From positions 124,001 to 188,000 of the forward strand of contig NZ_JAILWM010000004.1 of NCBI RefSeq assembly GCF_025698945.1: DNA of 64,000 nucleotides. The letters are read 5' to 3'. Source of the DNA: Nitrosopumilus sp. GTDB taxonomy: Archaea; Thermoproteota; Nitrososphaeria; Nitrososphaerales; Nitrosopumilaceae. Of the stretch, positions 45,654-54,795 are shown in pieces (position 1 is the stretch's first letter; each line of letters starts with the position of its first letter). The translations under genes and the position numbers were made by a program. The notes under the pieces are model-generated. The model ran no database searches and was not told where the DNA came from. It saw only the letters and a list, made by a program, of their open reading frames with translations.

Positions 45654-46517
45654 CTAAAATCTTGGAACGACTCTAGATTTTGCAGTAACTGCGACTATGC
45701 TTATAATTGCTACAGCTAGTATCATCATTGCAATTGTTCCAAATTCTGGAACTACATTTGAGAATACTACTACTTCACCAATTGGTCCTGTCTTAGGATC
45801 ATTAACACCATAACCTTGGAAGGTAATAGTGATGTTTACTGGATCAGAAGAAGCTAATGCTGCTGTTTTGTGCATGCCTTTTCCATCATGATGATGTGCA
45901 CCTTTATCATTTAGAACTTCTTTACCGTTTTGTTTAACCATAATGTCGTGGTTAACATGTTCTGAACCTTCAAATTCGACATTGATTTCCATCATTTCGC
46001 CTTTCATTGGTGCAGAAGCCCATACTGAAACTTTAGTGCCATCTGATAGCATTCCTGTTGCTGATGCTGCACCTTCCATGTGCATCATATCATCGTCACC
46101 ATGATCGTCTTCTTCAGCTCCTACTTCTTGTACTATGATCAAACCTTTCATCCAAGGATGAACCATACAGAAATAAGGAATTTCACCTACTGTCTCTGGA
46201 GTATATTCAAATGAATTTGCTGCCATTAACAATCCTGTATCAAACTCTCCACTTGGACCATCCTCTGCAGTACCTGCTGTGAATGTATGTGCTGCAGTGT
46301 CTGTATTTGACATAATCACTTTGCCACCAACATCGACTGTTGCAGTGCTTGGAATGTAACATCCATCTGCAGTATCTTCACATCCTGGAGCTCCAGAACC
46401 TGCTGCTGGTGTAATTGTGACTTCTGAATGATCTGCAAAAGCAGCTGGTGTCATTGTGACCATCCCTGCTGCAATAGCAAATAGTACGAAGATTGAGCTA
46501 AATGCTTTTGTCTTCAT
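45654..46517 (-). CDS. Plastocyanin-like cupredoxin with PEFG-CTERM anchor
   Basis: A 287-residue exported blue-copper protein. Signal peptide to AAFA; the cupredoxin domain (about 30-130) has type 1 ligands His in TAAHTF and Cys-x-x-His-x-x-Met in FCMVHPWM. An acidic/Met/His linker (DDHGDDDMMHMEG) leads to a second beta domain with a His cluster (GAHHHDGKGMH). The C-terminus is VPEFG, a helix and a basic tail, a PEFG-CTERM signal. It probably carries electrons in the copper-based ammonia-oxidation chain. The second domain may hold extra copper. Confidence 0.92.
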   Translation of the reverse strand: MKTKAFSSIFVLFAIAAGMVTMTPAAFADHSEVTITPAAGSGAPGCEDTADGCYIPSTATVDVGGKVIMSNTDTAAHTFTAGTAEDGPSGEFDTGLLMAANSFEYTPETVGEIPYFCMVHPWMKGLIIVQEVGAEEDDHGDDDMMHMEGAASATGMLSDGTKVSVWASAPMKGEMMEINVEFEGSEHVNHDIMVKQNGKEVLNDKGAHHHDGKGMHKTAALASSDPVNITITFQGYGVNDPKTGPIGEVVVFSNVVPEFGTIAMMILAVAIISIVAVTAKSRVVPRF

Positions 46518-46553
46518 TAAACAGACTACCCCTTCGGATACATAAAAACCTCA

Positions 46554-46566
46554 CTGGAAATTCCAG
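46554..46566. promoter_or_regulatory. 13-bp palindrome upstream of the cupredoxin gene
   Basis: CTGGAAATTCCAG is a perfect inverted repeat around one central base, 37 bp upstream of the cupredoxin ATG and 9 bp upstream of the end of... the CFI-box gene on the same strand. Position fits an operator or upstream promoter element. The binding factor is unknown. Confidence 0.35.
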
Positions 46567-46574
46567 AATTAGAA

Positions 46575-47381
46575 TTAGTTCTTTCTAAACTGGTACAACT
46601 TTAGAATTCCAAATAACGGAATTCCAATATACATTCCGATATTTAGTAAAACTATAGAGATTCCATATCCAAGCATTTCTTGCTCTGAATCAATCTCTGC
46701 ATAATTTAGTAGAGATAATGATGAAAGCATTGGAGTTAGTGTTATTTTCATAATTTCTTTGAAAAATGGATGTTCTCTCTCAAAGTCTGCTACACTTGGT
46801 GAAAATGAATAATACAGTTGATTGAATCCTGTCATAAATACTGTCCCTGAATTTGTTTTGAGAACTGTGTTGTCTCTGAGTTCTCTTAATTGTTGAACCT
46901 GTGGAGATAATTCAGATCCAAACGTAGCTGTTGCAATTAAACAACCACCGTTTTCTTCATTATTTGGTGGAGTTGGTTGAGCATGTGCTTCACCTACAGC
47001 AATATCAAATGATACTGTTTCAGGTGGAATTGGTTGGAATAATATTCCTTCAATGTTAAAATTCATTGAATATACCCCTTCACCTAAATTAAATTCAATT
47101 GGAATTTTTACAGAACCTACTGAAGTATGTGTTAGTGGAATCGGACCAAATACATTTTCCCCATCTTTGTCAACTGAAATGGAATAATCAATATGCTCTT
47201 GAATTTTTTGTGTTTGAGGATTGATAAAATCAATATTTATTTTTGTTTGAGTATTTAGCTCTATTGGTTCATATGTTAATTTAACATCAAGTGTTCCTTT
47301 CTCAGTTGGTAAAGTTTGAGTCTCTGCAAAAGCTGGAATAATTAATAGTGGAATTAACAATAATGCAAGAAGAATTTTCAT
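46575..47381 (-). CDS. Exported CFI-box-CTERM protein
   Basis: A 268-residue protein. The signal peptide ends AFA, a beta-sandwich domain covers about 20-130, and then comes the CFI-box: GGCLIATATFGSELSP at about 145, followed by QVQQLRELRDNTVL. The C-terminal part has a hydrophobic region (YGISIVLLNIGMYIGIPLFGIL) ending in basic residues. The Cys-centred box marks a known but poorly understood surface-protein class of this lineage. It precedes the cupredoxin gene on the same strand. Confidence 0.8.
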   Translation of the reverse strand: MKILLALLLIPLLIIPAFAETQTLPTEKGTLDVKLTYEPIELNTQTKINIDFINPQTQKIQEHIDYSISVDKDGENVFGPIPLTHTSVGSVKIPIEFNLGEGVYSMNFNIEGILFQPIPPETVSFDIAVGEAHAQPTPPNNEENGGCLIATATFGSELSPQVQQLRELRDNTVLKTNSGTVFMTGFNQLYYSFSPSVADFEREHPFFKEIMKITLTPMLSSLSLLNYAEIDSEQEMLGYGISIVLLNIGMYIGIPLFGILKLYQFRKN

Positions 47382-47492
47382 GAATTAATTCTCCTAATCA
47401 ACAATAAAAATTCTACTCTATATACTCACAAAAAAAATTATCATGCTTAGAAATGCTATGCCAGCTTTAAATATGGATTTTACACACTTTAT

Positions 47493-49193
47493 TTGTTGTA
47501 CAACAAGTTTTTCCTACTAATTGCTTTAGTTGGTATTTTTACAATTCCTGCGATTATTCCTGACGCATTTGCACATGGACTAGGGGGAGATCAAGCTCCA
47601 CCATTGAGTTTTGGAGATATGAAAGTCACAGTTCGTACTGATTTGACTCCAGCAGATATTACAATTGGAGATGTTGATGATGTTAATATGAAAATCAGAT
47701 TCTTTGATACATTAACAGATACTACTTTAGAAAAAGTAACTTATAGAATTGAAGTTTGGAGAAGTGGAGAATTACTTGCACGTAATCTATTTTATGATAT
47801 GGATGGACGTTTAGATGTTGATATTCGTCCCAAATCTGATTGCACAAAAGATGAACTATGGAAATGTACCATTTATGGTGGATCTGAACATGTCAGTGCA
47901 CCTGGTGCATTGTATGTGCAAGGAGAAGCATGCAATGATAATAATTTAGATACTTGTGCACGCCCAACAATTACAGGTCCAATTTTTGATAAAGGCGGAC
48001 TATATAATATTAGAATAGATATTGAGGCTGCAACCAGTCCAAAAGTAGTTCTTGCAAATTTACTTAGTTATGATACATTTGTTAGTATTGCCCAAGAACA
48101 AGATTTTGTAATTAAAACTGCAAATGCCGAAGAAATTCCAGTTATTGTAAAAACATACTATGATGAAGTTAAAAACTTTGAATTTGATAAAACAGATAAC
48201 TCTATAAATTTTGATATGCCTTTTGATTGGACACCAAGTTATGTTGATTTAGTTCAAGTAGTACATGAAGAAGTAAGAGTTCCAAAATCGTTTACACCAT
48301 ATGCAGAAGGAAAACAATTCAAAGGATATGTAAATGGAATTGAAATTGATCAACGAGCTTTACTAAATGATCCATATTCTTATGATGATACAAATGTAGT
48401 TCATTTCCTAGTGACAAAAAAGGAATTACAAAAAATTAATGATTCTCTAGGTCCTGAAAATCACAACAGTGGAATAATGGAATTAAAGTTAGTTCCATTA
48501 GATGAAACTTCTAAAAGTTCTACTGAATTCTATCTAGTTGATTCAAAAACCTTTGAGAAAGTTCCAACTACAGTAAATATCTCATGGGATGGCAAATATG
48601 GTGCCAATCAAGAAATTCCATTTGAATTTACCTTCTTTAATGAAAACGGAGGACTAATCAAAGATGTAAGATATGGGTATGCTGTTTTAGATTCTAATGA
48701 TAATGAAATTACTAGAAATGTTGGTACTGATACAGTGAGTCCAGGAATTGTTTCAATTGAAGGACTAGATATTCAAAGAATTTTTGTTCCATCAGAGGGT
48801 CAAATTAGAATTGATGTTTGGGTTTATGGAACAGGTTTAGATTATAATCCAAAATATGCAGGCATTGGTTCAGCAATAATTGAAGTTGGACCTGGTAGTC
48901 CTATGACATCCCAAAAAGAACAAATTCCATCATGGATTAAAAATAATGCAGGCTGGTGGGCAGACGGCTCTATTGATGATTCATCCTTTGTTCAAGGAAT
49001 ACAATACTTGATCAAAGAAGGAATAATGAGGATTCCACCAACTACCCAAGGTACAGGTTTAGCTTCAAATGAAATCCCATCATGGATTAAAAATAATGCA
49101 GGCTGGTGGGCAGACGGCTCTATTGATGATTCATCCTTTGTTCAAGGAATACAATACTTGATCAAAGAAGGAATAATGAAGATACAGTCATAG
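47493..49193 (+). CDS. Surface protein with predicted N-terminal His and two C-terminal WW modules
   Basis: A 566-residue exported protein. The signal peptide ends DAFA, so the mature chain begins HGLGGD. The body shares [15 protein letters not shown] and YVNGIEID with the proteins at 37.9 and 49.4 kb. Four Cys ([23 protein letters not shown]) sit in one insert. The C-terminus is two identical-looking WW modules ([15 protein letters not shown]..), about 478-514 and 528-564, copied at DNA level. TATA-like CTTTAAATAT sits upstream of the TTG start. No membrane anchor follows, so the modules may attach it to the envelope. Confidence 0.8.
   Translation: MLYNKFFLLIALVGIFTIPAIIPDAFAHGLGGDQAPPLSFGDMKVTVRTDLTPADITIGDVDDVNMKIRFFDTLTDTTLEKVTYRIEVWRSGELLARNLFYDMDGRLDVDIRPKSDCTKDELWKCTIYGGSEHVSAPGALYVQGEACNDNNLDTCARPTITGPIFDKGGLYNIRIDIEAATSPKVVLANLLSYDTFVSIAQEQDFVIKTANAEEIPVIVKTYYDEVKNFEFDKTDNSINFDMPFDWTPSYVDLVQVVHEEVRVPKSFTPYAEGKQFKGYVNGIEIDQRALLNDPYSYDDTNVVHFLVTKKELQKINDSLGPENHNSGIMELKLVPLDETSKSSTEFYLVDSKTFEKVPTTVNISWDGKYGANQEIPFEFTFFNENGGLIKDVRYGYAVLDSNDNEITRNVGTDTVSPGIVSIEGLDIQRIFVPSEGQIRIDVWVYGTGLDYNPKYAGIGSAIIEVGPGSPMTSQKEQIPSWIKNNAGWWADGSIDDSSFVQGIQYLIKEGIMRIPPTTQGTGLASNEIPSWIKNNAGWWADGSIDDSSFVQGIQYLIKEGIMKIQS
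48927..49029 (+). repeat. Perfect 103-bp in-gene repeat, unit 1
   Basis: Identical to 49077-49179, offset 150 bp. Encodes the first C-terminal WW module of the surface protein. Confidence 0.95.
49077..49179 (+). repeat. Perfect 103-bp in-gene repeat, unit 2
   Basis: Identical to 48927-49029. Encodes the second C-terminal WW module. Zero substitutions implies recent duplication or gene conversion. Confidence 0.95.
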
Positions 49194-49223
49194 ATTTTTA
49201 AATAAATTCAGATAAGAAAAATC

Positions 49224-49430
49224 ATGAAAGACATCAATGATATCATGCCAAAAATTCCTAACATGCGATGGGGTGCATTAATGAACAAAGCACCTACAAA
49301 TGATAAAGTTGAGGAAATGAACAAAATCTTTCCAAGTAATGGCAAATGGCACACTGTATTTGAAGAAAAAGATAGAATAACTATTGATGGAAAAGAAGTT
49401 CGAAAAAAAGATCCAACAAAGTGGACATAG
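49224..49430 (+). CDS. 68-residue soluble protein, unknown function
   Basis: A 68-residue polar protein (MKDINDIMPKIPNMRW.. ending KKDPTKWT). No Cys, no membrane segment. It contains several Trp and a compact alpha/beta look. ATG start. The next gene begins one base after its stop, so it is cotranscribed with the surface protein there. Confidence 0.65.
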   Translation: MKDINDIMPKIPNMRWGALMNKAPTNDKVEEMNKIFPSNGKWHTVFEEKDRITIDGKEVRKKDPTKWT

Positions 49431-49431
49431 A

Positions 49432-50985
49432 TTGAACTTTTACCTACTAATCATAGTTCTGATTTTTTCATCAATGTTTATGCTTGATTATTCTTATGGG
49501 CATGGTGTTGGAAGTGAAACATTTCCTCCAGTAGAACTTAATGGAAAACAAGTTACATTGGAAGTCTCTTCCTCAAAAAGTGATCCTAATACAAATGATG
49601 CTCAGCAAATCTCAATTTCATTAATTGATTTTGAATCTAAAATTACACTAAAAGATGTTACATTTTTAATAAAATCAGAGCGTGGAGAAAAATTTCTTTT
49701 TGAACGTGAATTTAAAGCTGATAATGGATTCATAGTTTTTAATTTCGTTTCAGAAGATACTGATTCTATTAAAATTGAAGAAGACAATGGTGTTAATTTT
49801 TTTGGATCATTGATAGGTCTTGAAAGCCGAATGGTTCATGTAAAGGGGCCAAAACTTAGTGAGGGTGGTTTATACAAATTTGATATTAAGATACTAACTG
49901 CTGAAGGATATTCAAAGAAATTAGGAAAACCACTTGAATTCAATGCGGGAATCTCTGTTGCACAAACAACTAGACATGTTTTTGTTGATCCTAACTTTGG
50001 AGAACAAAATATCAATGTAATTACATACTATGATGAGATTTCTGATTTTGACTATAATCCTAATAAAAAAGAGATCAAATATTCCATGCCATTTGATTGG
50101 AGCATATCAAACATTAATCAAACATCAGTTGTTCATCAAGAATTAGTAATTCCAAAAAAATTTGGTGACTTGTTAGTGTCTGGGTTTACAATGTATGTTA
50201 ATGGAATACAATTATCTCCAGACATTGTCAACATTGATGATTTTTTCTCTGATGGGAGGATCGTTCATTTTATAATTTATCAAAAAGAACTGATGCATGT
50301 TTTTGAAAATAATACCGTAGATGGGGTTATGAATTTTGTAATAACACCAGACCAACAAAAAACCCATTTAAGCTCAGTTACTGATAATGGTCAATTTAGA
50401 ATTCTTGTTTCTTGGGAGCCAGAAAATCTAAAATCAAATTCTAATGCTAAAATAATTTTTGATATTACAGATATTTTCTTAAAAAACAAGCCTATATCTA
50501 CAAAATATGAATTATCAATTACTCACAATAACAAAGTAATCTTTGAACATAACGGTATTAGCACTGATTCTAAAGATGAACATAATGTTGTTGATATTAT
50601 AATCCCAAACGATATCTCAGGTATTGTCTATCTTAATTTTAAAAATTTAGATGGAAATGATCGTGCAAGAGCATCCATCCCAATAGTAATTGATAGAATC
50701 ACAAATACAAGTAATGAAATTACAATTCCTGATTGGATTAGAAATAATGCATTATGGTGGTCTGATGAACAAATTGATGATACTACCTTTATTCAAGGAA
50801 TTGAATACTTGATTAAAAATAAAATTATTGTAATACCTGAAACTCAAAAAGAGAATGCTGAATCACAGACAATTCCATCATGGATTAGAAATAATGCAGG
50901 CTGGTGGGCTGATGGTCAAATTGATAACGAAACATTTGTTCAGGGACTACAATTTCTAATTCAAAATGGAATTATTCGTGTTTGA
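49432..50985 (+). CDS. Surface protein with predicted N-terminal His and two C-terminal WW modules
   Basis: 517 residues from TTG 49432; the open frame runs back to 49384 but would overlap the 68-residue gene and bury the signal peptide. From TTG the signal peptide ends DYSYG, leaving mature HGVGSE. The body matches the paralogues (MPFDWSISN..VVHQELVIP, MYVNGIQLS, RIVHFII). Two WW modules end the chain: IPDWIRNNALWWSDE.. and [15 protein letters not shown]... They differ from each other far more than the pair in the preceding surface protein. No C-terminal anchor. Confidence 0.78.
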   Translation: MNFYLLIIVLIFSSMFMLDYSYGHGVGSETFPPVELNGKQVTLEVSSSKSDPNTNDAQQISISLIDFESKITLKDVTFLIKSERGEKFLFEREFKADNGFIVFNFVSEDTDSIKIEEDNGVNFFGSLIGLESRMVHVKGPKLSEGGLYKFDIKILTAEGYSKKLGKPLEFNAGISVAQTTRHVFVDPNFGEQNINVITYYDEISDFDYNPNKKEIKYSMPFDWSISNINQTSVVHQELVIPKKFGDLLVSGFTMYVNGIQLSPDIVNIDDFFSDGRIVHFIIYQKELMHVFENNTVDGVMNFVITPDQQKTHLSSVTDNGQFRILVSWEPENLKSNSNAKIIFDITDIFLKNKPISTKYELSITHNNKVIFEHNGISTDSKDEHNVVDIIIPNDISGIVYLNFKNLDGNDRARASIPIVIDRITNTSNEITIPDWIRNNALWWSDEQIDDTTFIQGIEYLIKNKIIVIPETQKENAESQTIPSWIRNNAGWWADGQIDNETFVQGLQFLIQNGIIRV

Positions 50986-51049
50986 TCGTATACAGTTCGA
51001 GAATTGAACCAGTCGGTTTAAATCAATAATTAGACCAATTTTCTATACA

Positions 51050-51442
51050 TTGTTTAGACCCGAAAGAATTGTTGAAAGAAAATCAACATTATTTTCAGTT
51101 GTAGTTACAGGAGTAGTAGCTATTCTTGCTTTGCCAATTATCATTCCACATCTTTTACATGGTTATCATTTGGCGCATATTTTCTTGCATGTTGGTGGAA
51201 TCACACTTGCAGTTTTTATTTCAGTGTTAGCTATAATCGCATATTTTAGATTAAAAACAAAACGTCTTTTGCTTAGTGCTATAGCATTTTCCAACTTTAT
51301 TGTAGCTGAAGTTGTTTTGCTAGTTGATGCAACATGGCCAAATATTTACGATCTTGGTGGAATGTCATTTCCAGAGGTTGGACACTTGTTGACTTTTATT
51401 ACTTTGGGATTATTGGCTTTAGGAGTGTTTAGAAATGACTGA
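51050..51442 (+). CDS. Four-helix membrane protein with a histidine-lined helix
   Basis: A 130-residue protein with four membrane segments. The end of helix 1 and start of helix 2 hold H34, H37, H40, H43 and H47, spaced 3-3-3-4 so they fall on one helix face. This looks like a metal or heme site. TTG start. It overlaps the following wHTH regulator by 8 bp, and that overlaps an exported protein gene, giving a three-gene operon. Family not recognised; a membrane metal sensor or carrier is a fair guess. Confidence 0.7.
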   Translation: MFRPERIVERKSTLFSVVVTGVVAILALPIIIPHLLHGYHLAHIFLHVGGITLAVFISVLAIIAYFRLKTKRLLLSAIAFSNFIVAEVVLLVDATWPNIYDLGGMSFPEVGHLLTFITLGLLALGVFRND

Positions 51443-51935
51443 TAGAGATTCACAAATTCAACAAATCATAGATACCAATCCTGGAATCCAGTTCCGTGAA
51501 ATTATGCGTTCATCAGGATTAAAAAATGGTGTACTAAGTCATTACTTGGGGAAACTAGAAAAAAATGGTATCATAAAGGTTGTACGTGGTCCACGACAAA
51601 CTAGATTCTATCCGCCTTATATTACCGAAGATGAATCTCTAGTTATCAAGGCATTAAGAAAACAAACTCCAAGAGATATTTTATTTGCTATAGTCAAAGA
51701 AGATGGATTAAAATTTAGTCAAATAGTAAAAGAAGTCAAAAAATCTCCTTCTACCGTTTCACTATATCTTTCACAACTAGTTGATGATGAATTAGTTGAG
51801 ATAAAACCTGTAGACCTAAAAAAGAGATATCATATTAAAGCAATAGATGTAATAGATAAATTAGTTGAAGATTATAGACCGGGATTACTTGAAAAGCCAA
51901 CATCTGGATTTGAAGATATCATTAATTCCTTCTAA
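51435..51935 (+). CDS. Tandem winged-helix transcriptional regulator
   Basis: A 166-residue protein with two winged-helix domains: FREIMRSSGLKNGVLSHYLGKLEKNG (split in two: FREIMRSSGL, GVLSHYLGKLEKNG) at 20-50, and KFSQIVKEVKKSPSTVSLYLSQL at about 97-120 (KFSQIVKEVKK, STVSLYLSQL). This double ArsR/MarR-like layout is frequent in archaea. ATG start, overlapping the four-helix membrane gene by 8 bp. It likely controls its own operon, perhaps in answer to the metal bound by the membrane protein. Confidence 0.82.
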   Translation: MTDRDSQIQQIIDTNPGIQFREIMRSSGLKNGVLSHYLGKLEKNGIIKVVRGPRQTRFYPPYITEDESLVIKALRKQTPRDILFAIVKEDGLKFSQIVKEVKKSPSTVSLYLSQLVDDELVEIKPVDLKKRYHIKAIDVIDKLVEDYRPGLLEKPTSGFEDIINSF

Positions 51936-53157
51936 AAGTATCCATACAAAAATTATTTTACTTGGATTTTTCTTTTTAGTCTCTCTAATTCCTCAGGCAT
52001 CTGCAGATGTCTATGTTCCATTACAAGAATATTTAGGATATTTTGATGCTCATGGCGTATATACCGTAGTTGGAAATGTTAAAAATCAAAATGACTTTGC
52101 GGTAATTCCAATCCTTACAATATCTGTTATTGATGATGGAAAAAAAGTTTCACAAACTCTACATCATGTACCAATTCCAGCAATGACTGATATTCCATTC
52201 AAATTAAAATTTCCTGAAATTCAAGCTGAAGAACCTACTTTGTTAAACGCAGAATTAAAGTATGTGAAAACTGAAAAAAATTCAATTCCAATTCAAATTA
52301 TTTATGATAAATCTCTAATAACACATGATGATGGTCATGTTACTGGTAGAATAGAAAACACAGGAACTCAAACAGTGTATAATCCTAAAATATTTGCAAT
52401 CGTACATGGTTATGAAACTTTTATCTTAGATGTAGCTCAAAACATTGAACCTATTAAAAAAATTGAACCAGGCGAAATTCTAAACTTTACGATATATCCT
52501 GATCCCTCCGTTTCTGAACCGGTTCGTTTCTATTCATGTTTTGCACCAGTTGATACTACGGTAATCCCAATATCTGTAAAGAAAAACGATGGAGACTTTG
52601 ATTTCAGATATGATTCAGGAGCTTGGTATTCAGCCGCCAAATTCAGTGATGATGGTACCATACTTACCATGCGTGGATACAATAGTTACCCTCTTGATAC
52701 TTATGCAAATTTTGAGTTTCCACCAATCTCAGGCCAAGAAAAATTTGATGTTACAATTAATGATGAACCAGTCGAGTTTATCCAAAGTGTAGATGAGATG
52801 GGTCAGTGGCATGTGGCCTTTAATGTTAAACCTCAATCTCAAGGAATTTTAAAAATTACCGGATTTGAGAAGGGATTACCTCCAAATTTATCTAAAATTC
52901 CACAATTTATCAAAACTAATGCTCAATGGTGGACAACTGATCAAATCTCTGATTCAGAATTCTTAGAAGGAATTGATTTTTTGTTTGAAAAACAAATAAT
53001 CTTTGTTCCTCAACAGGAGATTGTTTCAGAGTCTAAATGGACAATCCCACAATGGATGAAGATCCCTGTTAGTTGGTGGTATGAAGAAAAAATTTCAGAT
53101 GATGAATTTCTAAATATGATTGAAAATCTTGTTAAAAGAAATATTATTGTAATATGA
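51910..53157 (+). CDS. Exported protein with two C-terminal WW modules
   Basis: About 415 residues from TTG 51910 (MKISLIPSKSIHTK), the start that gives a normal signal peptide ending PQASA; the frame extends back to 51865. Mature body is beta-rich with a FxxYxxHG opening (VPLQEYLGYFDAHGVY). Two divergent WW modules end it: IPQFIKTNAQWWTTD.. and IPQWMKIPVSWWYEE... There is no membrane anchor. It overlaps the wHTH regulator by 26 bp and is part of that operon. Confidence 0.75.
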   Translation: MKISLIPSKSIHTKIILLGFFFLVSLIPQASADVYVPLQEYLGYFDAHGVYTVVGNVKNQNDFAVIPILTISVIDDGKKVSQTLHHVPIPAMTDIPFKLKFPEIQAEEPTLLNAELKYVKTEKNSIPIQIIYDKSLITHDDGHVTGRIENTGTQTVYNPKIFAIVHGYETFILDVAQNIEPIKKIEPGEILNFTIYPDPSVSEPVRFYSCFAPVDTTVIPISVKKNDGDFDFRYDSGAWYSAAKFSDDGTILTMRGYNSYPLDTYANFEFPPISGQEKFDVTINDEPVEFIQSVDEMGQWHVAFNVKPQSQGILKITGFEKGLPPNLSKIPQFIKTNAQWWTTDQISDSEFLEGIDFLFEKQIIFVPQQEIVSESKWTIPQWMKIPVSWWYEEKISDDEFLNMIENLVKRNIIVI

Positions 53158-53215
53158 TTGGTACATTCGACGAACAACCCAGATCTATTTAATAAAATAT
53201 CTCTGAATTTCTTTT

Positions 53216-53818
53216 ATGAAACAAAACAACTCAGTTTTAGGACTGTCTATTGTAGCAATTTTTGCAATTACAGTAATTGCAATAACTGCAGTACCTGACG
53301 CTTTAGCAAAACCATCTGGTAACGGTCAACCAGATTTAATAGCTAATTTAACTGCAGAGGGAACTAATGATACAAAAGGAAAAGCAATGTTTTGGTTTAA
53401 TGATGACGCCACAGAACTACAATACAAAATTGTATTGAATAAAGTAGATGTTGGTTCTGTAGGGGAAGATGGTAATGGTAAAGACAAGAATTCAGGAAAA
53501 GGATTGGAATATTATGTGACTAAACTCCATATCCATGCTGCTCCTGGAGGAATTCATACTGGAGAACATCTTCTAAACATTGTAGGCCCAATAGATGATA
53601 ATGATCTAAAAATTGTAGGTCATACGTTCTCTGGAATCTGGGATGATACTGATATGACTCATGATCATCATGGCCATGGACATAACACCAAAACCTTGAC
53701 AAGTCAAATTGATGCACTTTGTAACAGAGATACAGATGTAAATGTACATCTAAGTGGTTCTGACGAATTTATTCGTGGAGTCATTGATACAAACTCTGAT
53801 AAATGCTCAGAACTATAG
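53216..53818 (+). CDS. Exported CHRD-domain protein
   Basis: A 200-residue protein with a signal peptide ending DALA and a CHRD (chordin-type) beta domain: LTAEGTND..GKAMFWFNDD, then VTKLHIHAAPGGIHTGEHLL. A His/Asp insert (MTHDHHGHGHN, about 149-159) could bind copper or zinc. Two Cys near the end (ALCNRD, DKCSEL) probably pair. ATG start. It stands alone, followed by 185 bp of AT-rich DNA. Confidence 0.82.
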   Translation: MKQNNSVLGLSIVAIFAITVIAITAVPDALAKPSGNGQPDLIANLTAEGTNDTKGKAMFWFNDDATELQYKIVLNKVDVGSVGEDGNGKDKNSGKGLEYYVTKLHIHAAPGGIHTGEHLLNIVGPIDDNDLKIVGHTFSGIWDDTDMTHDHHGHGHNTKTLTSQIDALCNRDTDVNVHLSGSDEFIRGVIDTNSDKCSEL

Positions 53819-53920
53819 GATTTTAAATCCATTTTTTCTTTTTATTTTTAATACATCCTACGAATGTACCTATTTTCTTATAATTTGTTTTTTAATTAAT
53901 TCAGTATATCGCCATAGTTA

Positions 53921-53958
53921 GGTGAGAAATATAGAATATCATGTTTCTCATCTATTTT
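53921..53958 (+). terminator. Stem-loop in the gap before the rhomboid gene
   Basis: TGAGAAA pairs with TTTCTCA around a 14-base loop, followed by a T6 run. It is about 100 bp past the CHRD gene and 50 bp before the rhomboid ATG. It may be a late terminator. The rest of the gap holds only T-rich sequence. Confidence 0.35.
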
Positions 53959-54003
53959 TTAAAATAATCTTATTATAGAAATTTTAATCAGTCAAGATGA
54001 GCA

Positions 54004-54762
54004 ATGCTTCCATTAAGAGATGAAAATCCCCATCCACCAGGATTCAAACCAAAAGTAACTATTGGTTTAATCATAATTAATGTTGCAATATTTTTGTATG
54101 AAATTGCTTTTACTGGGCAATTCTGGGAGTTTTCTAATTCACAAGCTGCGTTAATGTTTTTTGAATGGGGCGCAGTTCCCAGTTGTATTACTGGCTTTTC
54201 ATCTATGATTCAACCTGGAATCTCATGTCCTGACACTCCGTATTTTTCATTACTTAGTTCAATGTTCATGCATGGTGGTCTGATGCATTTGGGTGGTAAC
54301 ATGTTGTTTTTGTGGATATTTGGTGATAACATTGAACTAAAGTTTGGTAAAGCAAAATTTCTGTTAATTTATCTTGCATGGGGAGCTGGTGCAGGGTTAG
54401 CTCATATTGTAATTGATCCAACAAGTTCTATACCTGCAGTAGGTGCATCAGGGGCAATATCTGGAGTACTTGGAGCATACTTGGCAATATTTCCTAGAGT
54501 CCGAATTACCACTTTTCTTATGTTGGGCTTTTTCTGGAGAATGATGCATATTCAGGCAAAATGGTTTTTGCCATTTTGGTTAGTCTTCCAAAACCTATTG
54601 CCATTTTTCATTGGTGGCTTTGGTGTTGCAGGAGGAGGTGTAGCATATATGGCACACATTGGAGGATTTGCAATTGGATTTGCAACTGGATATCTATACA
54701 AAAAAACACACAGTTCTGAATATACATACGGTACAAGATACGGATACAGACCAGATTATTGA
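54004..54762 (+). CDS. Rhomboid-family intramembrane serine protease
   Basis: A 252-residue rhomboid with six or seven helices. The catalytic Ser is S149 in VGASGAISG and the His is H218 in YMAHIGGF. The oxyanion Asn lies in HLGGNMLFLW. An outside loop with two Cys (PSCITG, ISCPDTP) follows helix 1. ATG start. Its last residues are polar and Tyr-rich. It would cleave membrane proteins within or next to their helices; substrates unknown. Confidence 0.92.
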   Translation: MLPLRDENPHPPGFKPKVTIGLIIINVAIFLYEIAFTGQFWEFSNSQAALMFFEWGAVPSCITGFSSMIQPGISCPDTPYFSLLSSMFMHGGLMHLGGNMLFLWIFGDNIELKFGKAKFLLIYLAWGAGAGLAHIVIDPTSSIPAVGASGAISGVLGAYLAIFPRVRITTFLMLGFFWRMMHIQAKWFLPFWLVFQNLLPFFIGGFGVAGGGVAYMAHIGGFAIGFATGYLYKKTHSSEYTYGTRYGYRPDY

Positions 54763-54795
54763 AAGAATAAATCACTGAGCCTGTTTGATTTTCTT

